From positions 8,246,001 through 8,310,000 of the forward strand of contig CM121341.1 in the NCBI GenBank assembly GCA_051530055.1: a stretch of 64,000 nt of DNA, read 5' to 3'. Shown in pieces: positions 36,191-48,600 of the stretch; positions within the stretch are counted from its first letter, which is position 1, and each line of letters begins with the position of its first letter. The notes below the pieces were generated by a model, which saw nothing but the letters and a program-made list of their open reading frames with translations, was not told where the DNA came from and did no database searches. The stretch comes from Neoechinorhynchus agilis (lineage: Eukaryota > Acanthocephala). The position numbers and the translations under genes are program-made.

Positions 36191-37704
36191 CAGCTTACAA
36201 TAATTCCAACAGAGTTACTTGATGGTCGACAGGTAGATCTGGAGAATGGAGAAGCATTAAGAAGATACCAAGCCGAACATCAGGGCAAAATTAGCTGGAA
36301 CGATGGGTCAATCGCCTTTAAGCGAGATAAATGATCCGTTTGAAGGTTTTTAAGAGCGTGTATTATTATGTGTAATTTATAGTTGTTGTTTCGCACTTTT
36401 TCTGAATAGTGCCTAAAGCATGGAATCACGGTATTTTTCAATACACATAAGTGCCCTTTATCGAACTGCCTTAAAAAATTTAAAACCCCGTCGATACTTT
36501 CGTTGCTATGCGGTAGAGTGAGTGCTCTCTCGGCTCATGAACCCTTGTTTCTCATAAAGAACGCGCTCTTCATCCCCAAATTATTGTACAAGGTTCACAC
36601 AGCAACATTTTTCAAACATAAGGAAGGATTGGCTAAGCTCGACGGCAAGGTGAGGGCTTGTCTCGAGCGTATTTTAAATGTCCAGCTCTCAGATGAGGCG
36701 TGGCGACAAGCTTCTTTGCCTGTGTCATCTGGGGGATTGGGAATTCGGGCACTAGTCGACCTTGCTTTGCCGGCCTTTCTTGGATAGTTTGAGGGGAGCT
36801 TACCAGTCTCGAAGAAAATTTTGAAGGAAAAGTTCTGTCTTGACCGGGATTTCGAGGTGGCAGTTGAGGAATGGTGCCACCAGACAGGCGCTAACCATCT
36901 TCCCGTGAATGGCCTCAGGCAGTCGATCTGGGACGGACCTCCTGTCGCGAGAGCTCACAGCTCTCTACTTTCCGGTTTTCGCGATGGGGTCGTCAGAGCT
37001 AGATTGTTGGCAGTTTCGACACGAGAATCGGGGGCGTGGTTTGAGGCTGTTCCTCTGGCATCAGTAGGAACTCTTCTTACTGATGATGTAACGAGGATCT
37101 CAGTATCCTTAAGACTTGGTCTCCAGATATGCACGCCCATCGCTCTCGATGTGGGTCTTTGGTTGATGCTTTCGGACGACACGGTCTCGTTTGCCGAAAG
37201 TCAGAAGGAAGGTTCTCACGCCATTCTGAGATCAACAGCGTAATTTCTCGGGCGTTGAGAACGGCGAACTTCCCTAACATCCTGGAACGCGCGCACCTTT
37301 GTCCACTAGACGGCCGTAGGCCCGATGGAATTTCGGTCTTCCCGTGGCGGGAGGGCAAATGCCTTCTCTGGGACGCCGCGTGTGTGGACACCCTCGCAGC
37401 CAGCAACATCCGCTACTCCCTCGAAATCGCCGGTGGTGCCGCCAGTGCAGCGGAAGGGAGGAAAATACGGAAATATCTTCACTTATCGAGGGCTAGCTCG
37501 GCACTCTCTGCTCCAGGATGTCTCGAAGAAATTGAGAGAGGCAACCGGAGACTCAAGAGCAGGCGTATTCCTTCGACAAAATATCTCACTGGCGGTACAA
37601 CGGGGCAATGCTGCCAGTGTGATGGCGACGGTCGAGGAAGGACAAAAGCTGGAATTTGGCGGGAGGTGGTGAGTGTGCTTCAAACAGATTGTTTTAATTG
37701 TTAA
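36191..37704 (+). mobile_element. RLE-type LINE fragment, 3' half (copy 1)
   Basis: Plus-strand pieces of a non-LTR retrotransposon with a restriction-like endonuclease. The end of the reverse transcriptase/thumb is at 36503-36787 (LSDEAWRQASLPVSSGGLGIR) and continues to about 37130. The endonuclease has a Cys-Cys-His-Cys finger (CGSLVDAFGRHGLVC), RHSEIN and the catalytic stretch RRPDGISVFPWREGKCLLWDA at about 37150-37400. The C-terminal tail lies to about 37670 (LAVQRGNAASVMATVE). The pieces lie in different frames with about three frame changes, so this copy is dead. A short plus frame at 36152-36334 may be an upstream piece. The clade (R2, NeSL or similar) is not fixed. Confidence 0.75.
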
Positions 37705-38613
37705 AATATATTATATTTTTCAAAAAAACCATTGTATTTCGTTATCAATTGACAATGAAGAACGCACAGCTTCGTGAAACTTTAAAATTTATGTGAATAA
37801 ATGCAATAATTGTGGAGAAATTTCAGAGCGGGCAAAAGATCGTTACAAAAAGTGCTAGTTTTTACTTCATCTTTAAATATCTTATTATAACTCAAACATT
37901 CCATGTGTAGGTGTCTAAATATTATTAAATCTTTTCACCGCAAATGAAGACTATAAAATATGAATTGTTCAAAATTGTATAGAATTACAGCAGAAAAATA
38001 ACCGCGGCCACTTCAAATGAATCGTGTGAGGGACGCTTTAAAATAATGGAAGGTACCAAATGTAAATTAACATCACTCACCTGTCTAAATAGATGCATTC
38101 TAAATAATCGGTCAAGCTTCTAGCGACGTCTACGATAAGATCGAATTATAATTAAAAGTGACCGAAGAAAGTGCTGGTAAAGTTTTCGGGCTGTAAAATA
38201 GATACGATTGCAAGGATCGAGATAAGAATATGAAAAGCATTTGCTATTTATTATACCACTTCACGGGCTGAGTATTTCTGTTAGACCAATCTAATGATTA
38301 CAATAGTCGTATAATTGCTTTAAAAATATCATCCCGGCACGCAGATAATTTCGTTGTTAGGTGCTATCACATCTAAGAGCTCATTTGCTAACGGTTGAGT
38401 TTTGCGTATAATTCGATGTCTTCGGTGATAAGTACTACTCACAATAAAAGCTTTTCTCTAGATTCTCAACTCTGCACACGAAACGGCATATACGATTCTT
38501 AGTTGTTAGCAAAAAGCCGAATGACTAATCACTAAATGTAAGTCAAACCTACTTTCCTTTGCTATAATAGTCGCTCCCGTTGTTCATTCAAAAAGAGAAG
38601 TACATTGGCTTGA
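37705..38613. other. Intergenic, no gene recognised
   Basis: AT-rich, with stops in all frames and no repeat recognised. It presumably contains the promoter of the sugar transporter. Confidence 0.4.
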
Positions 38614-40285
38614 ATGAATACCAACTCCGAAATAGTTACGCCTACGGATTCTACTCAAGTCGGGTGGACTTTTTGGTTAACAATATCGTGTGTGACGGTA
38701 ACAATGTCCGCTTCGTTTGCATTCGGATACGGAATCGGTGCGCCTAACCTGTACACTGACTTCACTGAACCTTTCTTAAGGAGTAAATTCGGTCCATGCG
38801 ATGTTCTCAATGTATATGTCCGAAGAATTTACAATTGTTCGAATCAAGAGCCAACCAGCGATACCACTACAAGCATTAAAAACGAACTTCTAAACGGCCT
38901 TCCTCAGACTATATTTATCCTCGGCTGCTTTAAATTAAATGAATATTGATTATAATTAGCGGATATCGTTTATAAATCAATAAGCATTTCATATTGGATC
39001 TCTAACAGGCGGATACTTTTCACAGACTCAAGAAAGTGGCCATATATCGAGATTATTTACGAGAAGAAGGGCGTTTCATTTCAATTTTCCGTTTATCTAT
39101 GCAAGTTCAATTCTAATGATGGCCGCTTATTTCATCAAATCTCCATTTCTTTTTTATTTATCCCGTCTATTTCACGGATATCAAAGCGGAATGGCTTGTG
39201 CGATCGTGCCTGTTTATATAAACGAGATATCCTCAAAAAAGATCCGTGGTTCAGTTGGAGTAATGCATCAAGGCTTCATTACAATCGGTATTTTCTTGGC
39301 ACAGGTAATAGCGTTCCGATTGGCAGGATATCGAACATGGGTTTATGGGATGACGGTTGTCACAATTCCGTGTTTGATCGCACATTGTATGATTCCCATT
39401 CTCCCCGATAGTCCGGAACAGCTAATCCTGGTAAAAGACAATAAGGTTGAAGGTATAAAGGCCCTTCGCAGACTCAGAGGCGTTGAAGATGTAAGTGCAG
39501 ATATTGCTCTAATTCAATCTTCATCATCGAGTGAAAGTTCAAACGAAAAGGTTAAATCCATTATGGAAATGATCAATAGTACACAAACTAAATGGGCGGT
39601 CATAACTAGTCTTGCTATTTTAACAGTTCAAGCGCTTTCAGGTATCAATGCGATCTTCTTCTATTCCAGTAAAGTTTTCAAAACTGCCGGTATAAATGAC
39701 GATAATCTTCCTTACGCAAATGCATCCGCTGGACTTTTGAACGTTTTGGCCACTATAATAGCAGTTTACTTGATTGAAAAAGCAGGTCGTAAAGCTCTTC
39801 TCATTTATCCAATGACAGGAATGCTTTTTGTGTTTGTTGGGCTCACCGCCACTATTCAACTAAATGAAAGTAGACAATCTGCAGCGCTTGGAATCGTTTC
39901 AGTTTTACTCACGTTAATATTTATATGCCTGTTTGCAGTCGGACTTGGACCAATCGGTTTCATTTACCCCAATGAAGTTATAAGACAATCGTCCCGGGAT
40001 AGTGTTCTAAGAGCTGGATTATGTTTGAACTATGCCGGAAACCTTCTTATATCCCTTTTGTTTCCTGCAATTAATGCAGTATTGAGAGGCTACTCTTTCA
40101 TGCTTTTCTTCACAATTGTAGCTATGGGACTCGGTTTGCTACTTGCAAAGATGCCAGAGACTAAAAACAAAACCGTTGAAGAAATCGAAAGGTTTTGGTT
40201 GAAGAGTAAAACGATTCCACATGAACAAACAACCCCTTTCTCTGTTTCAGCTAAACTAAGACAATCTGAAGGACCAACTGTTTAA
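38614..40285 (+). CDS. GLUT-type (SLC2) facilitative sugar transporter, two exons
   Basis: A major facilitator superfamily hexose transporter of the plasma membrane. Exon 1 (38614 to about 38929) holds the first membrane segment (VGWTFWLTISCVTV, then FAFGYGIGAPNLY) and an extracellular loop with N-glycosylation sites. Exon 2 (from 39009) holds the rest: RLFTRRRAF, the helix-4 region, RGSVGVMHQGFITIGIFLAQ, PDSPEQL, the sugar-binding helix-7 block QALSGINAIFFYSS, GRKALL, GPIGFIYPNEV and the closing PETKNKTVEEI. The total is about 530 residues, normal for the family. The QLS of GLUT helix 7 is ALS here, and PESPR is PDSPE, so substrate preference may differ. The acceptor (ctctaacag, 39008) is good, but no GT donor lies near the end of exon 1. 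The homologous junction would use ctcg/gctgct, a GC donor at best. Confidence 0.93.
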
Positions 40286-40317
40286 TTAAAAAAATTGTTT
40301 TATGTGTATGAATAATT

Positions 40318-40530
40318 TTGAAATTGGCTATGAAGGTATTACGAAAATCCGCAGTCCACGAACGGAAACAGATCAGCCATATATTTAACGAAAAGGATAT
40401 TGTAAAGAAGATTGAACATCCGTTAATTGTACATTTATGCATTAATACTTATTTACTCACACAATCGTGTTTTTTGAGTAATGGCAGATTTTATACCAAG
40501 ATTGAAGATATTGATCTTTTGCTGTGGTAA
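40318..40530 (+). pseudogene. Fragment of an AGC-type protein kinase N-lobe
   Basis: The frame begins LAMKVLRKSAVHERKQISHIF and continues NEKDIVKKIEHPLIVHL. This is the invariant-lysine strand (AMK), the alpha-C helix with NEK, and the HP.IV.L strand of PKA/PKG/S6K-like kinases. The glycine loop before it and everything after the first lobe are missing. The open frame ends in LLLW and a stop at 40530, shortly before the Gypsy fossil. It starts only 33 bp after the transporter stop. It could be a stranded exon, a gene fragment moved by transposition, or part of a gene broken by the neighbouring insertion. Confidence 0.6.
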
Positions 40531-40584
40531 CTGGCATCAGTAGATCGAAAAATGTACCATCGCCGCACAAAAATGGTTTTATAT

Positions 40585-42695
40585 TCAACATAACACGGAA
40601 AACGTTAACATGAACCTCATGACGTCGTTAATGGTCACTGCATAGGCCCCCTCAAGAAGGTTCTTCCGTTTTTTGCTAGGTCTGCCTCTTTTAGGAGGTT
40701 GAGCGAGAATGACGGGTGATGTTGGATCGGTATACGCTTGTTTGAGGCGGTCTATCGATACGTTCTCTAGTTTTCCACCGAGATCGATCATGAAAAACTT
40801 TTCGTTGCGATCAAGTACTTTGTAAGGTCCGGTGTCCGGCGCCTGTATAGGATTCCCATGCTGACCGCGTCTGGCAAAAACGAACGATGCTCTGCTGAGT
40901 GCATTCGGTACAAACGTCGTCACTTTACCATGGTTTACAACGAGTATGGGCGCAAGAGATTTAACCTTATTACGTAGCCGTTGTAGATGAGTGTGAGAAT
41001 CGACTCTGCTAAGTGAGGAATTAAGAAAATCGGCAGGTATGTTGATGGCACTTCCATATTCATGCTCTGCTGCCGAGGAATCGAGGTCGCCTTTGGGCGC
41101 GGTGCGAATTCCTAACAAAATCCAAGGTAATTCGTCGATCCAATTGTTTCCGCAGAGGCGAGCTTTCAAAGCCGATTTCAGATGCCTGTGGAATCTTTTT
41201 ACGATTCCATTGGATTGCGGATGATACGCGGTTGTGCGGTGGAGCTTCATTCCTAAATGTTCTGCGATTGTTCTCCACAGCTCTGATATGAATTGTGGCC
41301 CTCGATCGGAAGTGATGTCGTTAGGAATACCGAAACGAGCTATCCATTGGCTGATAAATGCTCTTGCACACGTGACGGAGTTGGTATTATTTAAAGGAAT
41401 CGCCTTAGGCCATCGAGTATATCGGTATATCACGGTTAATAAATGGGTGAAACCTTGTGATGCCGGTAGCGGACCTACTAAATCTATATGAATATGATCA
41501 AATCCACGTTGCGGAGGTTCGAAAGTAGAAAGCGGTGCTCGTATGCGTCTTTGAACCTTAGCCATTGGACATCCGATGCATGACTGAACCATATCACCAA
41601 TATCCTATGATAAACCAGGCCAAACGTATCTTGTTTTAACCAATTTACGGGTTGCGTTGATTCCAGGGTGGGACAGCTGGTGTACAGCCTCGAAAACTCG
41701 TTTCGTCCAAGATGATGGTACCAACGGTCTATAACGGCCAGTCGAAATGTCACACAAAACAGTTTATCCTGTGCCATTGAAAGGAATTTCTTTCAACTGC
41801 AGCGAAGTATTCGCTAAACGATATGCCTGGATGTATTGATCAGACTTTTAAACTTCTGCCATCGCTTCAAACGATATTCCTTCGGAAATACTGGCTAAAT
41901 AATCAACGCGGGACAATGCATCGGTAACTTGGTTATCTTGTCCACTAATGTGTTCGATATTGGTCTTGAACTCAGATATATAATTCAAATGTCGTTCTTG
42001 ACGGGCTGACCAAGGATCCAAAACATTTGACATCGCATAAACTAAAGGTCGATGATCAGTGTAAATCGTAAACGATCTACACTCAACGCAATATCGAAAA
42101 TGTCGGACAGCGAGATACATGGCCAGAAGCTTGCGATCGAAGGTGCTGTACCGTTGTTCAGGTTTACGCAGTTGTTTGTTGAAGAATGTCAGCGGCTGCC
42201 ATGAATGGGACACTTTCTGCTGTAGAACAGCGCCAATAGCGAACTCGGATGCATCTGTAATGATAGAGATTGGTGCGTCGGTCACTGAATGTGAAAGCAT
42301 CGTTACGTTTGCTAGAGCTGAAGCCATTTCAACTGTCCAAGAAAAACTTCGTAGATTCGTTTTACCAGATAGCGCTTGGTAGAGCGGACGCATCAGACGG
42401 GCTGCCGAATTGATGAAATTATGATAATAATTTACCATACCAACAAATCCTTGCAAAGCTTTGGTGGATGTTGGAGGAGGGAAACTGCGAATCGCACTTA
42501 CTTTATCTGGCAATTGTACTGCACCCCGTCCATTGACACGGTGTTCTAGGAAATCGATCTGTTCTACCCCGAACTCACACTTATCTGGGTTCAGAACGAG
42601 GCCGTACTCTCTGAGTCGATCGAACAATGTTCGTAGGTGTTTTTCTATGCTCGGATCGATTTGAACTCGCGATCAGTATATCATCTAAGTAGACG
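40585..42695 (-). mobile_element. Ty3/Gypsy LTR retrotransposon fossil (pol part)
   Basis: The minus strand encodes, in order, the end of a reverse transcriptase (YLDD box near 42690 and the GLVLNPDKCEF region), RNase H (ITDASEFAIGAVLQQ, TDHRPLVYA, DALSR) and an integrase (zinc-finger end, the DLVGPLPAS, TSDRGPQF and HPQSNGIVKRFHRHLK catalytic core, and a C-terminal GPYKVLDR domain). Family features are clear. Gag, protease and long terminal repeats are not seen. It is broken and incomplete, with at least two breaks, and moderately old. Its upstream end meets the 283-bp satellite. Confidence 0.9.
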
Positions 42696-45600
42696 AATTC
42701 GTAAAAAAACAAATATACAAATACATAAGAAGTTAAAGATAGCGCCGCATATAAGCATAATCAAAACAACTGGTGCGCATAAAGTTCTAAATGCGAAACA
42801 TATATACGTAGCATACCGCATTGCATAAAAACAACAACGCATGGATACATTCACGCTTGTGCAATTAAATAAACAAACAACTAACGCTTAGATAAAATGA
42901 TCTAAAAGCGCGCCCCTTTACATTTATGAAATAATAACAAATTTTATGATTTGATGTCATTATGAGAAAATGACAACAATTCGTAAAAAAACAAATATAC
43001 AAATACATAAGAAGTTAAAGATAGCGCCGCATATAAGCATAATGAAAACAACTGGTGCGCATAAAGTTCTAAATGCGAAACATATATACGTAGCATACCG
43101 CATTGCATAAAAACAACAACGCATGGATACATTCACGCTTGTGCAATTAAATAAACAAACAACTAACGCTTAGATAAAATGATCTAAAAAGCGCGCCCCT
43201 TTACATTTATGAAATAATAACAAATTTTATGATTTGATGTCATTATGAGAAAATGACAACAATTCGTAAAAAAACAAATATACAAATACATAAGAAGTTA
43301 AAGATAGCGCCGCATATAAGCATAATGAAAACAACTGGTGCGCATAAAGTTCTAAATGCGAAACATATATACGTAGCATACCGCATTGCATAAAAACAAC
43401 AACGCATGGATACATTCACGCTTGTGCAATTAAATAAACAAACAACTAACGCTTAGATAAAATGATCTAAAAGCGCGCCCCCTTTACATTTATGAAATAA
43501 TAACAAATTTTATGATTTGATGTCATTATGAGAAAATGACAACAATTCGTAAAAAACAAATATACAAATACATAAGAAGTTAAAGATAGCGCCGCATATA
43601 AGCATAATCAAAACAACTGGTGCGCATAAAGTTCTAAATGCGAAACATATATACGTAGCATACCGCATTGCATAAAAACAACAACGCATGGATACATTCA
43701 CGCTTGTGCAATTAAATAAACAAACAACTAACGCTTAGATTAAATTATCTAAAAGCGCGCCCCTTTACATTTATGAAATAATAACAAATTTTATGATTTG
43801 ATGTCATTATGAGAAAATGACAACAATTCGTAAAAAAACAAATATACAAATACATAAGAAGTTAAAGATAGCGCCGCATATAAGCATAATGAAAACAACT
43901 GGTGCGCATAAAGTTCTAAATGCGAAACATATATACGTAGCATACCGCATTGCATAAAAACAACAACGCATGGATACATTCACGCTTGTGCAATTAAATA
44001 AACAAACAACTAACGCTTAGATAAAATGATCTAAAAGCGCGCCCCTTTACATTTATGAAATAATAACAAATTTTATGATTTGATGTCATTATGAGAAAAT
44101 GACAACAATTCGTAAAAAAACAAATATACAAATACATAAGAAGTTAAAGATAGCGCCGCATATAAGCATAATCAAAACAACTGGTGCGCATAAAGTTCTA
44201 AATGCGAAACATATATACGTAGCATACCGCATTGCATAAAAACAACAACGCATGGATACATTTACGCTTGTGCAATTAAATAAACAAACAACTAACGCTT
44301 AGATAAAATGATCTAAAAGCGCGCCCCTTTACATTTATGAAATAATAACAAATTTTATGATTTGATGTCATTATGAGAAAATGACAACAATTCGTAAAAA
44401 AACAAATATACAAATACATAAGAAGTTAAAGATAGCGCCGCATATAAGCATAATCAAAACAACTGGTGCGCATAAAGTTCTAAATGCGAAACATATATAC
44501 GTAGCATACCGCATTGCATAAAAAACAACAACGCATGGATACATTCACGCTTGTGCAATTAAATAAACAAACAACTAACGCTTAGATAAAATGATCTAAA
44601 AGCGCGCCCCTTTACATTTATGAAATAATAACAAATTTTATGATTTGATGTCATTATGAGAAAATGACAACAATTCGTAAAAAAACAAATATACAAATAC
44701 ATAAGAAGTTAAAGATAGCGCCGCATATAAGCATAATGAAAACAACTGGTGCGCATAAAGTTCTAAATGCGAAACATATATACGTAGCATACCGCATTGC
44801 ATAAAAACAACAACGCATGGATACATTCACGCTTGTGCAATTAAATAAACAAACAACTAACGCTTAGATAAAATGATCTAAAAGCGCGCCCCTTTACATT
44901 TATGAAATAATAACAAATTTTATGATTTGATGTCATTATGAGAAAATGACAACAATTCGTAAAAAAACAAATATACAAATACATAAGAAGTTAAAGATAG
45001 CGCCGCATATAAGCATAATCAAAACAACTGGTGCGCATAAAGTTCTAAATGCGAAACATATATACGTAGCATACCGCATTGCATAAAAACAACAACGCAT
45101 GGATACATTCACGCTTGTGCAATTAAATAAACAAACAACTAACGCTTAGATAAAATGATCTAAAAGCGCGCCCCTTTACATTTATGAAATAATAACAAAT
45201 TTTATGATTTGATGTCATTATGAGAAAATGACAACAATTCGTAAAAAAACAAATATACAAATACATAAGAAGTTAAAGATAGCGCCGCATATAAGCATAA
45301 TGAAAACAACTGGTGCGCATAAAGTTCTAAATGCGAAACATATATACGTAGCATACCGCATTGCATAAAAACAACAACGCATGGATACATTCACGCTTGT
45401 GCAATTAAATAAACAAACAACTAACGCTTAGATAAAATGATCTAAAAGCGCGCCCCTTTACATTTATGAAATAATAACAAATTTTATGATTTGATGTCAT
45501 TATGAGAAAATGACAACAATTCGTAAAAAAACAAATATACAAATACATAAGAAGTTAAAGATAGCGCCGCATATAAGCATAATGAAAACAACTGGTGCGC

Positions 45601-48600
45601 ATAAAGTTCTAAATGCGAAACATATATACGTAGCATACCGCATTGCATAAAAACAACAACGCATGGATACATTCACGCTTGTGCAATTAAATAAACAAAC
45701 AACTAACGCTTAGATAAAATGATCTAAAAGCGCGCCCCTTTACATTTATGAAATAATAACAAATTTTATGATTTGATGTCATTATGAGAAAATGACAACA
45801 ATTCGTAAAAAAACAAATATACAAATACATAAGAAGTTAAAGATAGCGCCGCATATAAGCATAATCAAAACAACTGGTGCGCATAAAGTTCTAAATGCGA
45901 AACATATATACGTAGCATACCGCATTGCATAAAAACAACAACGCATGGATACATTCACGCTTGTGCAATTAAATAAACAAACAACTAACGCTTAGATAAA
46001 ATGATCTAAAAGCGCGCCCCTTTACATTTATGAAATAATAACAAATTTTATGATTTGATGTCATTATGAGAAAATGACAACAATTCGTAAAAAAACAAAT
46101 ATACAAATACATAAGAAGTTAAAGATAGCGCCGCATATAAGCATAATCAAAACAACTGGTGCGCATAAAGTTCTAAATGCGAAACATATATACGTAGCAT
46201 ACCGCATTGCATAAAAACAACAACGCATGGATACATTCACGCTTGTGCAATTAAATAAACAAACAACTAACGCTTAGATTAAAATTATCTAAAAGCGCGC
46301 CCCTTTACATTTATGAAATAATAACAAATTTTATGATTTGATGTCATTATGAGAAAATGACAACAATTCGTAAAAAAACAAATATACAAATACATAAGAA
46401 GTTAAAGATAGCGCCGCATATAAGCATAATCAAAACAACTGGTGCGCATAAAGTTCTAAATGCGAAACATATATACGTAGCATACCGCATTGCATAAAAA
46501 ACAACAACGCATGGATACATTCACGCTTGTGCAATTAAATAAACAAACAACTAACGCTTAGATAAAATGATCTAAAAGCGCGCCCCTTTACATTTATGAA
46601 ATAATAACAAATTTTATGATTTGATGTCATTATGAGAAAATGACAACAATTCGTAAAAAAACAAATATACAAATACATAAGAAGTTAAAGATAGCGCCGC
46701 ATATAAGCATAATCAAAACAACTGGTGCGCATAAAGTTCTAAATGCGAAACATATATACGTAGCATACCGCATTGCATAAAAACAACAACGCATGGATAC
46801 ATTCACGCTTGTGCAATTAAATAAACAAACAACTAACGCTTAGATAAAATGATCTAAAAGCGCGCCCCTTTACATTTATGAAATAATAACAAATTTTATG
46901 ATTTGATGTCATTATGAGAAAATGACAACAATTCGTAAAAAAACAAATATACAAATACATAAGAAGTTAAAGATAGCGCCGCATATAAGCATAATGAAAA
47001 CAACTGGTGCGCATAAAGTTCTAAATGCGAAACATATATACGTAGCATACCGCATTGCATAAAAACAACAACGCATGGATACATTCACGCTTGTGCAATT
47101 AAATAAACAAACAACTAACGCTTAGATAAAATGATCTAAAAGCGCGCCCCTTTACATTTATGAAATAATAACAAATTTTATGATTTGATGTCATTATGAG
47201 AAAATGACAACAATTCGTAAAAAAACAAATATACAAATACATAAGAAGTTAAAGATAGCGCCGCATATAAGCATAATCAAAACAACTGGTGCGCATAAAG
47301 TTCTAAATGCGAAACATATATACGTAGCATACCGCATTGCATAAAAACAACAACGCATGGATACATTCACGCTTGTGCAATTAAATAAACAAACAACTAA
47401 CGCTTAGATAAAATGATCTAAAAGCGCGCCCCTTTACATTTATGAAATAATAACAAATTTTATGATTTGATGTCATTATGAGAAAATGACAACAATTCGT
47501 AAAAAACAAATATACAAATACATAAGAAGTTAAAGATAGCGCCGCATATAAGCATAATCAAAACAACTGGTGCGCATAAAGTTCTAAATGCGAAACATAT
47601 ATACGTAGCATACCGCATTGCATAAAAACAACAACGCATGGATACATTCACGCTTGTGCAATTAAATAAACAAACAACTAACGCTTAGATAAAATGATCT
47701 AAAAGCGCGCCCCTTTACATTTATGAAATAATAACAAATTTTATGATTTGATGTCATTATGAGAAAATGACAACAATTCGTAAAAAAACAAATATACAAA
47801 TACATAAGAAGTTAAAGATAGCGCCGCATATAAGCATAATCAAAACAACTGGTGCGCATAAAGTTCTAAATGCGAAACATATATACGTAGCATACCGCAT
47901 TGCATAAAAACAACAACGCATGGATACATTCACGCTTGTGCAATTAAATAAACAAACAACTAACGCTTAGATAAAATGATCTAAAAGCGCGCCCCTTTAC
48001 ATTTATGAAATAATAACAAATTTTATGATTTGATGTCATTATGAGAAAATGACAACAATTCGTAAAAAAACAAATATACAAATACATAAGAAGTTAAAGA
48101 TAGCGCCGCATATAAGCATAATCAAAACAACTGGTGCGCATAAAGTTCTAAATGCGAAACATATATACGTAGCATACCGCATTGCATAAAAACAACAACG
48201 CATGGATACATTCACGCTTGTGCAATTAAATAAACAAACAACTAACGCTTAGATAAAATTATCTAAAAGCGCGCCCCTTTACATTTATGAAATAATAACA
48301 AATTTTATGATTTGATGTCATTATGAGAAAATGACAACAATTCGTAAAAAAACAAATATACAAATACATAAGAAGTTAAAGATAGCGCCGCATATAAGCA
48401 TAATCAAAACAACTGGTGCGCATAAAGTTCTAAATGCGAAACATATATACGTAGCATACCGCATTGCATAAAAACAACAACGCATGGATACATTCACGCT
48501 TGTGCAATTAAATAAACAAACAACTAACGCTTAGATAAAATGATCTAAAAGCGCGCCCCTTTACATTTATGAAATAATAACAAATTTTTATGATTTGATG

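Noticed and set aside
35940-36203. Plus-strand frame of 87 codons
   Set aside because: Antisense shadow of the PLE linker and GIY-YIG region on the minus strand.
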